Source: Mesostigma viride
Lineage: Eukaryota > Streptophyta > Mesostigmatophyceae > Mesostigmatales > Mesostigmataceae
NCBI GenBank assembly: GCA_009746045.1
Contig: RPFO01000253.1
Location: forward strand, 2,833,975 to 2,897,974
Length of the DNA: 64,000 nt
Reading direction: 5' to 3'
Part shown: positions 11,575-22,700 of the stretch, in pieces
Position numbering within the stretch: the stretch's first letter is position 1
Layout of the letters: each line of letters opens with the position of its first letter
Translations under genes and position numbers: made by a program
The notes under the pieces: model-generated
Database searches by the model: none
What the model saw: only the letters and a program-made list of their open reading frames with translations
What the model was told of the DNA's origin: nothing

Positions 11575-11652
11575 CGTTAAGTTGCGTTCCCGCGTTAAGT
11601 TGCGGCGCCAAGTTTTAGGGGGCGCTCGCAACTTAACGCGGGAATGACTGTA
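11575..11652. mobile_element. Second copy of the palindromic MITE
   Basis: It contains CCCGCGTTAAGTTGCG and ends CGGGAATGACTGTA, the exact inverse of the left end at 10742. The left terminus here is missing or altered. An alternative reading is one 910-bp element from 10742 to 11652 bounded by these ends. Confidence 0.5.
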
Positions 11653-11696
11653 CCAATGCGGACGGTGTACGCCCAGGTTCCGCCTTCAAATTGGGC

Positions 11697-11819
11697 CATA
11701 CCCGGGTTAAGTTACGGTGGCACCCAGGCTTAAGTTACGGTCGCCGCCCAAACTTCGGCGTCGTAACTTGAAGTGGGAACGTAACCTTAAGAATCGTAAC
11801 TTAACGCGTGTATGAGTGT
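11697..11819. mobile_element. Third, diverged copy of the palindromic MITE
   Basis: GGTTAAGTTACGG on the left is mirrored by CGTAACTTAACGCG on the right, and the unit ends TATGAGTGTA. The same AAGTT(A/G)CG arm is used as in the two other copies. Confidence 0.45.
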
Positions 11820-12366
11820 ATGTTGCGATGATGCCGTCGCCCGCCTCTGCCGTTATCAGCATAACCGACTATCCTTCAGCCGCTGCGAAACACACCCAGC
11901 ATGCTGACGTTGGCCCATCCCATGGTGTTGTCCGTCTTTACCGGCGCCTGCCGGTGCCTGGCGTGGGCTTTCCAGTGCCAGCAAAGGCAGCCATTGCGGG
12001 GGCGACGGAAAACCCTGAGTTGTAGACTTCAGACATTGCAGCACTGTAATGGCCCGTTGGTTTTGAGTCAGTGTTTGTTAACATTTGCCACATAATTTCC
12101 CATCACGTGGGACAATCGAAACAAAAAAAAATCGTCCACAAACACTGAGGCCACAATGTCAATTTTTCGATTTTACAGTGCGCCGAGGCGCATGCAGACT
12201 GCCACCTCGACCTTCTTGTAGTACACCTCTTACTTCTAGCAGTGCGGGTTCGAGGCCCTTACCCTATTTCCGTTGCCCTCGAGGTTCCGCGTAGTCCTGT
12301 TAACGCTTGGTCTATCGATCAAGTGCTGGCCCAGCTGAGGGCTTAGGCAGGCCCAGGGCTCGACGA
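11820..12366. promoter_or_regulatory. Upstream region of the LRR-family gene
   Basis: No ORF or repeat is convincing here. The stretch directly precedes the first recognised coding exon and should hold the promoter and 5' UTR. I see no clear TATA box at a defined distance, so no promoter element is placed. Confidence 0.3.
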
Positions 12367-12513
12367 ATGGCAATCGCGGCGGCTACCTGGCCCGTTCGTA
12401 CTGCGATTTTAGCCATTCTCTTGCTCTGTGGGAACGCGGAGGCTCAATGCACGCAGCTTGGACAGCCCTTTGTAGATGCTGCGCTAACCGGCCTTATCGC
12501 CACCAACTGGCAG
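12367..12513 (+). CDS. LRR-family gene exon 1: signal peptide
   Basis: The exon holds 49 codons. After [11 protein letters not shown] comes a hydrophobic core [11 protein letters not shown] and a likely cleavage site after AEA. The ATG at 12367 is chosen because it puts this core at the N-terminus; longer upstream readings lack an ATG. The donor is CAG|GTGCGT, phase 0. Confidence 0.7.
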
Positions 12514-13706
12514 GTGCGTTTTCCGCCTGGTACGCGGTCAGCAACTCAGCAATATTCATGGGCGCCTAACCTAATTTTGACAAAATTTCAGTAAAGGTAG
12601 AGTACGCTCTGGACTCGCTCAATGTATGACGTTGTTAGAAGATGTGGATTTTGTGGCACAGTGCAGAAATATATATATATATATATATATATGTATAGAT
12701 AGATAGATCTAAGCGTTGCGGACATCGCATTCCAGATCCGGGGGGGTCGAAAGTTGCCAGCCGTCACAATTTGCTTCTCATACACCGACCGACCCACGGT
12801 CTACGAGTCGTGCTGTTCTTCGAGATTTTTTTTATCTGCCGGTGATTTGATCCAGTGCCGGCATTTGCGTAAATTTGGTCACTGCGTCTGCACCTGAGTA
12901 TGGCGGATGCCTTCACGCTAAGAGGTTGTAATGACCGTGCGCAGACTAGTCTGCGTACTGCCTACTGCCTACTGCCTACCGCCGACTGCCGGCTGCCTGC
13001 TGCCTGCTGCCCGCTGCCCGCTCCCCGCTGCCCGCTGCCCGCTCCCCGCTGCCTGCTGCCCGATGCGCGATGCCCGATGCCCGATGCCCGATGCCCGATG
13101 CCCGATGCCCGATGCCCGATGCCCGATGCCCGATGCCCGATGCCCGATGCCCGATGCCCGATGCCCGATGCCCGATGCCCGATGCCCGATGCCCGATGCC
13201 CGATGCCCGCTGCCCGCTGCCCGCTGCGCGCCCCGCTGCCCGCTGCCCGCTGCCCGCTGCCCGCTGCCCGCTGCCCGCTGCTCGCTGCCCGCTGCCCGCT
13301 GCCCGCTGCGCGCCCCGCTGCCCGCTGCTCGCTGCGCGCCCCGCTGCCCGCTGCCGGCTGCCGGCTGCCGGCTGCCCGCTGCCCGCTGCCCGCTGCCCGC
13401 TGCCCGCTGCGCGCCCCGCTGCCCGCTGCCGGCTGCCGGCTGCCGGCTGCCCGCTGCCTGCTGCCCGCTGCCCGCTGCCCGCTGCCCGCTGCCCGCTGCC
13501 GGCTGCCGGCTGCCCGCTGCCTGCTGCCCGCTACCTGCTGCCCATGCACTGCCCACTGCCCACTGCCCACCACCTTACCGCCTTACCGCCTTACTGCATA
13601 CCGCCTACCGCCTACCGCCTGTAGACTGCCTGTAGACCGCCCACCACCTACCGCCCATTGACCGCCTACCGCCTGCCTCTTGCGGCCTACCCCCTACGGT
13701 CTACGG

Positions 13707-13747
<41 letters not shown>

Positions 13748-16700
13748 ACCTAGGGCATACCTCTTCATCTTACATTCCTCTTGCTCTGCACTGAGGGCTT
13801 CCCTGTGGCATAGTGTACATATGGGGCAGAGTGTCATTCTCAGTGGGTTTGGAATGCATGACCGTGCTGATCGTACGTGCATGTTTCCTTCTTTTCCTGA
13901 TCCTGCATGCAGCGCACCTTGTCTGTTACCCAGTTCGACCGTGGCTGTGGAACGCTGTTGGGCGCAAGGATTACGTTCATTGGCGCCGTCCAAGGAACGG
14001 CTGCCTACGAATCCCAGGAGGCTAACCCTTTTGTCATTACCCTAAATTTGGCAGCCTCGATCACTGTGAGCATGAGTGGGATTGTGGGACGCTCCAACCC
14101 TCTTTTCAGTGTGAGGCCAACCCGGTCTGTGATCGACAATGCGGGGCCATATGATGGTGTGTTGGATTTTGAGGGACCATCCGGAGGAGCGTTCCCGGAT
14201 CTGCGCAGAGAGGAGAACGCTTCGGCCAACTTCACGGCAGCCGATCTCATTCCTTTCCAGGGACCAGCTGGTGCGCCTGGCCGGGTAGGTTGTTAGCTAG
14301 TAGGGCTCTCTGTTATTCCCATTGGTTCCATATGTATGCTGCTAGCAACCTGGACTAATGTGTGGAGAAATGTTTTTTTTTTTTTTTAAGAACAAATGGT
14401 AATAAAAGAGCTCATTTCCTTGCACTCAAGAGATTCCACAGAGACGAAATCATTTGTTTCGGTCGTGGGTTCTATTGGGATTGCCAGCCTCAAAAGCAAC
14501 CTGGAATGGTCCGAATCTCAGCTGGAATCACTAACAAGAATTCGGAGGTGACGATTTTTGGTAATAAAGGTTGTTCAGGCCCAGAGACTCTTGTTAAGAC
14601 GCGACCTCGTTGTCCGAGGTCTTCTATTTTCCGATCATGTTGTACAAAATTGTACAACGTGAAAGTCTTCTTTGCATGCCGCGTCCCTGTCTCGCAAGTC
14701 AGCGAGCACAGAGCGTCAAGAAGGCCATCGGAATCTTGCTTTCTGGTGACGCGGAAGCTTACGCGCTTGGAAAGTCCAGGTTGTCACTTGTTAGAGCTGT
14801 ATCAAGGGCTAGTTTCCCCCTCACTTACCAGAACTAGAGGACTGTTCCAGGTCTCTCGGCTGCAGGTGTAACTGGAGGGTTGACAGGCCTCGCTTGGGGT
14901 ATTCAATCTGGTATAAAGTGATGGTGGCTTTTCTTGCACGCTCTTGTGCCTTTGCCAATTTGCAGGTGTTCTTCCCTATTGTGGCCCAGGCTGCCTCTAC
15001 GGCATCTGCGTCGGGTAACGTCATCCAGCAGTTCTTGACAAACGCATCGGCAGACATCACTGTGATCTACAACTACAGCACGGGCCCGCCATGCAAGTGT
15101 CCACCAAAGTCTATTGATCCTATACCTGATGAACGCGCTTTTTTGCCTTGATTGCATGGAGTGATGTAATGGCTATGCCTGCCATGCTTTCAGCTGATGG
15201 CCGACGTCATAGTTGACAACTTGAAAGGGGCAGACAGAGAACAATGTTTTAGGCTTGAAACATAGGCCAGAAATCAGGCGTTCAGCCACCTATATATGCT
15301 GACCTTACAGTGCGGGCACTCCCTGTGGCCTTTTCACACATCAGGAAGATACATTTCCCTAGAAGCAATCCGGATTTCAGGAGACTTGCTTTAGAATGCT
15401 TGTTCTCTTTGCTGACACTTTTCTGTTTTCGCCAGCTAGTGCCAAGCACCCATGCAGCTTACTTGACTCCATAAACTGCATGTCGCCAACTTGAGTGTCG
15501 TGATTGCATGAAGAGTCTGCATCCCCGCAGGGTGTTCTGCTCTACTTCACTTCAATGGGTTTAGCTTTGGACTTTCAAAATTATACCAAATTTGCTCATT
15601 TTTGGGAGAGTTATGGCTGGTGAAAAATGGGATCTTTTCTATTTATAGACGTTGGCATGCACCTTGCCAGTTTAACCTTAGCCGTGCTCTTGTTTTCCCT
15701 GGTGTCCGTTTGTGCTGTTCTTGCTGGGGCATTGCCTGCCCATTACGCTTTCTGAAGCAGCCCCTCCCCCCCCCCCCCCCCCCCCACTTACACCCAAGTC
15801 ACCTGGGAACACCATCGAGGATGCTTATGCAATTGGGGGTCTGCCCTTCTACTACGCGGATAACACGGCGCTTTATGGCAACACGTACTCCGCTTGCGGC
15901 TATGGAGAATTTGCACCTGACATGGTGTTCAAATTTAAGGCAGCTGCAGCGACCAGACTAAACATTTCGCTGTGTGGAAGCACCTTCGATACGTCGCTCT
16001 ACGTCACCCAGCCATCTGGGGGTCCTGTGTGCAGCGACGACTACTGCGGGCGCCAAAGCCAGCTTACACTGCTCGTTGCATCAAACGTTACAGTATACAT
16101 CATCGTCGACGGCTACCATGATGACCAAGGCAACTTCTCGCTGTCCATAACTTCCATGGCTACCGCAGGTGAGCATTGTGTTAGGCAGTGCACATATTAG
16201 GCTGTTTTGTCATGTATAATCGACTTGTGGAAGCACTGTCATGTAACTTATTGTGAACAGGGCGGGTATACGTTCATCTGTCAATGATGCCACTGTGGGA
16301 GCAAATCAAACACACAGATAAAGCTTGTGGGATGGAATTCTCCAGAATTTCAGAAAGACTGTACACCTCAAAAGTTTCAAGCACCAAGATTACCTTACAT
16401 GTACCAGTTTGACCTATATTAAACATACGCCAATAATTTCCTGTTGCCTATTCGTTTAATTGAAAGTCATACTTATTTCTTGGAAATATTCTCCATATAA
16501 AACGTGCTTCAAATGTCAACCTTGCTGCATAGAGTATCCTTCCATTTTACCACGCACGAATGATGTATTGCTCAGCTAAGAACGATTCATAATACTAGTG
16601 TTAAAATTCAGCACAATTTGGAATGTGCTAAACAATACGTGAAGCTTCATTGAGTAACTAACTTGTTGGTTTACTATACATCTCTGCTGGCTCGGTCGTG

Positions 16701-19700
16701 GCTCAACATTGCCATAACTATGTACACCAGCTCCACCGCCACCGCCGCCGCCACCAGCGCGAATGCTGGGCAACACCATTGAAGATGCTTACCCCATTCC
16801 AGCGCTGCCCTTCTCGTACCAGGGCAACACGGGGGCATTCAGCAATGCATACTCTGCGTGTGGCTTGGGGGTGTCTGCACCAGACATGGTTTTCAAGTAC
16901 AAGGCAGGGCCAAGCCCTATCGTACTGAATGCATCCCTGTGTGGCAGCAGCTTTGACACGTCTATCTACGTGTACCTGCCGGGCAAAGATCCTTTGTGTA
17001 ATGACGACGGCTGCGGAGGAAACCAAGGCCAAGTTGTCTTTACACTGGGCTCCAACGAGACTGCGTATATCGTGGTGGATGGATATACCAACCAAACGGG
17101 CGCATTTTCATTTTCTCTCACTCCACATTCCTGGCCCGATGGTAAGCAGTGGTGGCCTTTGCATATTACTGTCAGTAATTTCCTTTCCAAAACTGGGCAC
17201 AAGTTCAAGTAGCAATATTTGGTTATTATGTTCAGTAATTTGCTGTAGGCCTTTTGTACTCCGGGCCGTTGGCAGGTCTTCTCCTGAATATCGTGGCTTA
17301 ATTTGTATGTATGGGTTGGTTTTAAGCTCCTAGACGGCTTCCTAGGAGTGTCTTATTAAGATGTCCTTGTTTATTTCCTAGGCATTGTATTGCAATGACA
17401 TTTATAATGGCAGCTACTACTATCTACTGGCACTAATTATGGATCCTAGCTCAGTGGCCACCAAGCTTTGTTATTTATATCCAAGAGTGTATCAAGAATA
17501 TTTCAGTTCACCTTGCAATCTTGATAGGCCTTTTTTGCTAAATGTTTTCTCAAGGTCATCATCTCACTTTAACCTTGACGGCATTTATTCATATTGCATT
17601 GATATAAATAATACTACTATAGTGGCTAGACTACAGGTAGCTGTGATGTATTTTAATGGGTGCATGGGTGAGTCCCAGGTGACTTCTTTCATGATAAACT
17701 GTTATTTCATCTGTGCACAGTATGCAGGTCAAGGGGTGCAATGAGATGCTGCAGGAAGGAAACAGTTTTTTTGGCAGTGCAGGACTGTATTGTTCTCGAA
17801 TGTGTGTTTGCTGGCTATATTTATCTCCATCACTGCACTAAACCCTCCTAATCATCATGACATTAATTCCCTCTTATCCATTCCTTTTGCCCAGCTTGTG
17901 AACAGTGCGTAACTCTGCTGTACAGTTTGCTTGTGCATGCACATTTTTAGTGCACTTAATCAAATATAGGAGTAAGACATTCTCTGTTGTTTTCCAATAA
18001 CAGCAACGACACCATGCAGGGCGCCTATGCAATATGTGTCCTGGTGGCTACTATCGTACGTACGCCGTATCAAATCTGGCTTTGGGATGTTCCTGGCCTC
18101 ACAGTAGGGTATCCTATAGCCCAGCGTGCGTTTTCTGATCAGCATCGTGCTCGACTTCCCTGGAAATTCATTGACAGCATTATTATTTCGACCAGCAGCA
18201 CATGCATTCTCTAAGATGAAAGCAAGCATCCTATGTACGTTGAGTGGCATAGTGGTACCTGATTATCCTAATCAAAGGTATTCTTATTGCCCTGATCACA
18301 ACGCCTTTGAGTGATGTCTGGTCCTGCTATGATTCACTTATCAATGATGCAGATGAACGAGCCGCCTTGCTTGAATTCAAAGCCGGCATCACGTCAGATC
18401 CAAATGGCTATCTGCGCACTTGGACGAATACCACCTACCCATGCAGCGGGTCCTGGGCCTACGTGGGGTGCACTGGCTTCTATGTCACTTCACTGTAAGT
18501 TGGTATCCATGGTGCATTCTTCCTTGTCCTTTCTGGAGTCACCGTGTCTTTCAAGTTTGTTGATCAGTTTAGATGACCACTACTGAAATCATGCAGCTGC
18601 ATACCCATGATGTGCACATGTTGTATGAACATGAAGTCAAGACATGGCGAAACATCGAACACTGGATTACACCCGTTCACTCCCAAGAATCACCATGCAG
18701 TCTTTATGGAAACAATGAGTGGACTGTGCCATCATCGATGAATGGCAAGGTGAAATCGAATAAGAAAGCATTTCAGCACGTAGTGCATGCCCCCAATCAA
18801 CTGGGAAAAGGGGGGTCGGGTGGTGGGTGACATGAAACAACCTACATAGACGACAAACTACGTTTGGCCATGTTGCCTTCCGCCAAGCAGGTCGACAGCC
18901 GTGGACGACTGTCATTCAATTCTCCTGTAACGTCACACCTGTGTCACAACCTCTGTACAAAGAACTGCTGCAGCATTTGCTTTGAACTTTTTCCTTCTCC
19001 CAGTCCCACTAATATGGGGCTTGCCACACAAAGCGCTTTCGTCACAAAATATGGCCACTGTCAAGTGGCCGCTGTTGTGTACGTCACTGACGTATAACGC
19101 TGGATTTCTAGCAAAGTCGTGCAGCCCGAAACTAGTGGCACGCGGGCTGATCAAGGCAGCCGGCCCACAATTTCCCATGTATTTTATTTATGACTTCTAA
19201 CGCCTGCCATCCGGGTCGGCAAATACGTGGGCGGGATATATACGCCGGGCCTGTAAATACGAGTATATACGCCGGGTCTCAAAAGTACGTCGGGCAAGAA
19301 TACGTGTCTCATGACTATAAAATCAAAGAAGTTTGAAGCACTTTGCATGGAAAGACATGAAAAAATATTATTATGAACAAAGATAGTCTTGTGATCAAGG
19401 AGAGCGTGGTGAAATGCCCTCAAGGCGCATACTCTACATAGTCCATGCTCGCCACGCACACTTACAGGCATAGTAGTCCGTTACCATTTGATCCCCCTGG
19501 TTTCCGGAAATATAAAAGAAAATTTAGTATACCTAACAAATACAACCACAGCAAGTTGTAGAGGGCCGCAAGACCTGTCTTTCGAGCCAAGAATTGGTCG
19601 ATTCTGATAAGGCCAGGTGGCGGGAGCTACCGTGTGATTCAATATTGCCACTGTCTGCGGTTCTTTGTCAATGCCGTAGTGATTACCTAGATGTACGACT

Positions 19701-22700
19701 TTTCTGTCACGCAATATGTGACCGAAGGGCCCCGGCAAACTTACGTAAGCCGCCGGCAATTAAAACGCCAATTGGCGTCATTTTTTCAGAAGCAACATAA
19801 TTTGTGTGGCGAAAAAAATGCCGTACGTGGCAAGGCCGATGACACGCCAAAAAGACAAAAGCAAACCCGCCTAGCTAAGGTCAGCCTCTTTTCTTTCACA
19901 AGGGTGGCGACAGCAAGCCGGGCGAGGAAACGAACATCTGGTTTGACGAACCGTCACTGTCAGAGCCAGAGCTCTGGCCCTGAGCAGCAATGTCGAAGGG
20001 GCGCAAGGTAACCAGGCAGGCAACGCGCGAGGAGGACGGGACACCCATGCCGCGGGCTGCTGCCGCCAGTCACGCGCCAGTCGCCTGGAGCACCAAAAAG
20101 AAGCAGCTCACCACTCTGCTCGCCAAGTGCATCAGCCACGCAGAGGCGGTGGGGGCAGTCGAGCAGGTCTTCGGTGCTGAGGACTGGGTGATAGACGCCA
20201 CCTCGTGGAGCTCGAGCCAGCTGAAGTCTGTCGTGCAGTTGCTGGCCGATCACGTTGGCGTTGCCGACGTGTTACCAACACGTGACCCAAACGAAGCATA
20301 TGTGGCCAAAACTGCTGGCCGTGACAGATCTCATGGCAGACGAGGAGGAGGTGGCGCTGCCACCATCGACCCCTGCACAACAAACAATGGCCAAGCCGAA
20401 AGACAAGGCCAAGAATTAGGCAGCTGGGGGAACTATCGAAAAGGAAACGAGGGCGAAGTTGGAGACATAGTCGTTGGGGCACCTCCGGAACTCGAAAACT
20501 AGGGCGACGAGGAGGATGAGGAGGGGGAGCTCGCAGCCGAGAATTCCTGCAAGGTTTTAGGGCAGTACCTGTGGGAGGAATGGTGGGAAGCCACTTCAAG
20601 GCCTCGAAAGGGGTGGCGCTGCCGAGCCGAGCCAAGAGCGTGAAATATCGGATTTCGGAGCGGGTGCTGCCGGGGGTGTTGGAGGACGCCAGCGACAACG
20701 GCATGGGAATCCGGTCGTGGGTCATGACAGTCAAGCCTGGAACTTGGCGGAACATGGAGAACAGGAAAATTGATATGAACATTGAATTGGCCATGGAGAC
20801 CCTTCTCAAGGAGCTGGGCTCAGCAGCCGGGGAGCTTGTGGGCATGGAGTACCTAATGAGGGTGGTGGCGGCCTTGCTGCAGGTGGAGGGGCAAGGAGGG
20901 GGGGGTGGAAGGTGGCCAGCTACCTCCGGCCATTGGGGGAGGAGGCTGCTCTGTCAGCCACCCCGGCTGTCAAGGCAGCTCTCCAAACTGCGATCCTCTT
21001 GGACAAGCTCAACGTTAGGCCCAACAAGCAGGGAAATAGAATCCCAGCAGGACCGCTCCCTTTTCCCGCTGCCATACCCACTTAGGCCAGCATACACCGC
21101 GTGGGGCAGGGTGAGATCGGCACGCCGGCGACAGCGTGCCACGCGCCGCCACCGCGAGTGCACACTGCAATGCAAGGTAGTGTGTTGGCTTAATTAGCTG
21201 TGTGTGGGGGGGGCAGACCCTCCTCCTTACCCTAGAGGGGCGTACTCTAAGGGGAGGGAGGAGGCCCTTGTGAGGGTCAAGAAGGCTCACTGCACCTGGC
21301 ACAGTCGCCGCGTACGGGGCGTTGCGACAGGCCAGGAGCAAGAAGGTGCTGATGCAATATTTGGGAAGCAGAATAAGTACAAACAACTGCGTGCAGACGC
21401 GGTGAGTTTGCCAAAGGCGGAGGTGGCGGATAAGGCACGGCTGCTCGACCTGTTGGCTATGCGGTCGAGCTGGCGGGAGATATATGCCTGTGAAGAGAAC
21501 TGCATCAAGCCAGCGGTCGCGACGAGCGCAAGGTATTGGAATGTGCCCAAGCCCAGCCGGGGATGCTCCATGGCTGAATGGGGCAAGCTCATGATGCGGG
21601 CAGCGGGCGTGGGCATGGTGACTTTCCGGGAGAGGCAGCCCAAGTGGGTGGATGGCTGCTTTGGAGTTGCCAAGGGGGTGGGTTAGCTACGACGGTTCAT
21701 CGTCAACAAGAACGCGGGCAACCTGCTGTGGGTGGACCCCCCCGAGATCCTGTTACCCACCTGGGCGTCCTCGTTGAGGTCTCTACGGGCCGGTGCTACA
21801 GCGTCAATAGCGACCTCGTGTCGTACTACTACTCCATCGAGGTGCCCGAGTGGTGCTGGGACCACCAAGGGCTTCCAAGTGTGGTCTACCAGCGTGGGCC
21901 TGGCGGGGCCAAGGCGGAGGGTGCGGCCCGTGCTGAAGGTGCTGGCCAAGGGGCGTTCCCACGCGGTGGCGCTGGGGGGGGCATCCATGAGATGGTGCTC
22001 TACATGAGCGGTGCCCTGGATCCGTGGAGCCAGGTAAAATGCCTCTCAAAGCGCAGGTGAGATCAGGTGCCTTGGAGCGCAATGAATGGGGCCAGCCACT
22101 GCGCCTGGGCATCAAGTACGAGGAGCGCGCTGGGGAGCTTCAGATTGACCTAGAAAAACCCCTTGCCCCCATGTTGTCTATCACCATAGATGACTTGGTG
22201 CATGGCCAGCAATTGGCACACAACTGTGAGGCTGTGAACCCTGCAGCTTATCACGCGCGCTATTGAGGATGGCCACCTTCCTAACAAGCTTGTGCCGTCA
22301 AAGGAGAAGATAAAAACGGCCAGCACGGGAGGGACGAGCTAGAAGCCTTTTGGTGGTGCACCGGCGGAACATTGTGCCGGAACCATCAGTCAAGCAGCTC
22401 CCCCGTCTGATCGCCCACACGCAAGCTATACTCACGCGTGGACGAGCTACGGCAGAGGGGCTGGCTGCAGTACTTTTGCTAAGAGGTGGTGGGGTCCCGT
22501 TAAGTTTCGGTATGGGGGCCCGGCCGAGGCCGGGGGGATGGGGGGGTCGGGGGGGGGGGGGGGGGGGGGGGCTCCCCCCCCCTGGATGCCGGATTTCATT
22601 AAGATTGAAAACTTAAAGGATTCTTTACACTCCTCTATAATTTATACACAACTCCAAAGGCTTTACACAAAACTTGTCCTAGTGGGCTTTCATCTTCACA

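Larger units (their letters stand above)
19600..22485 (+). mobile_element. D1: truncated DIRS-like tyrosine-recombinase retrotransposon
   Basis: It is collinear with D2 (41553-46443): the same left region (GTGATTACCTAGAT, CACGCAAT, TTACGTAAGC), the gag-like ORF and the first part of pol. It is cut at both ends: the first ~100 bp are missing and it stops within RT-RNase H at about 22485, before the recombinase. Many stops and frameshifts show that it is dead. It lies in intron 6 of the LRR-family gene, on the same strand. Confidence 0.75.

Noticed and set aside
12900-13661. Long ORFs of repeated MPDARC or AAGSGQR type on both strands
   Set aside because: They come from a 7-bp repeat with few stop codons and lie in an intron; composition is not protein-like.
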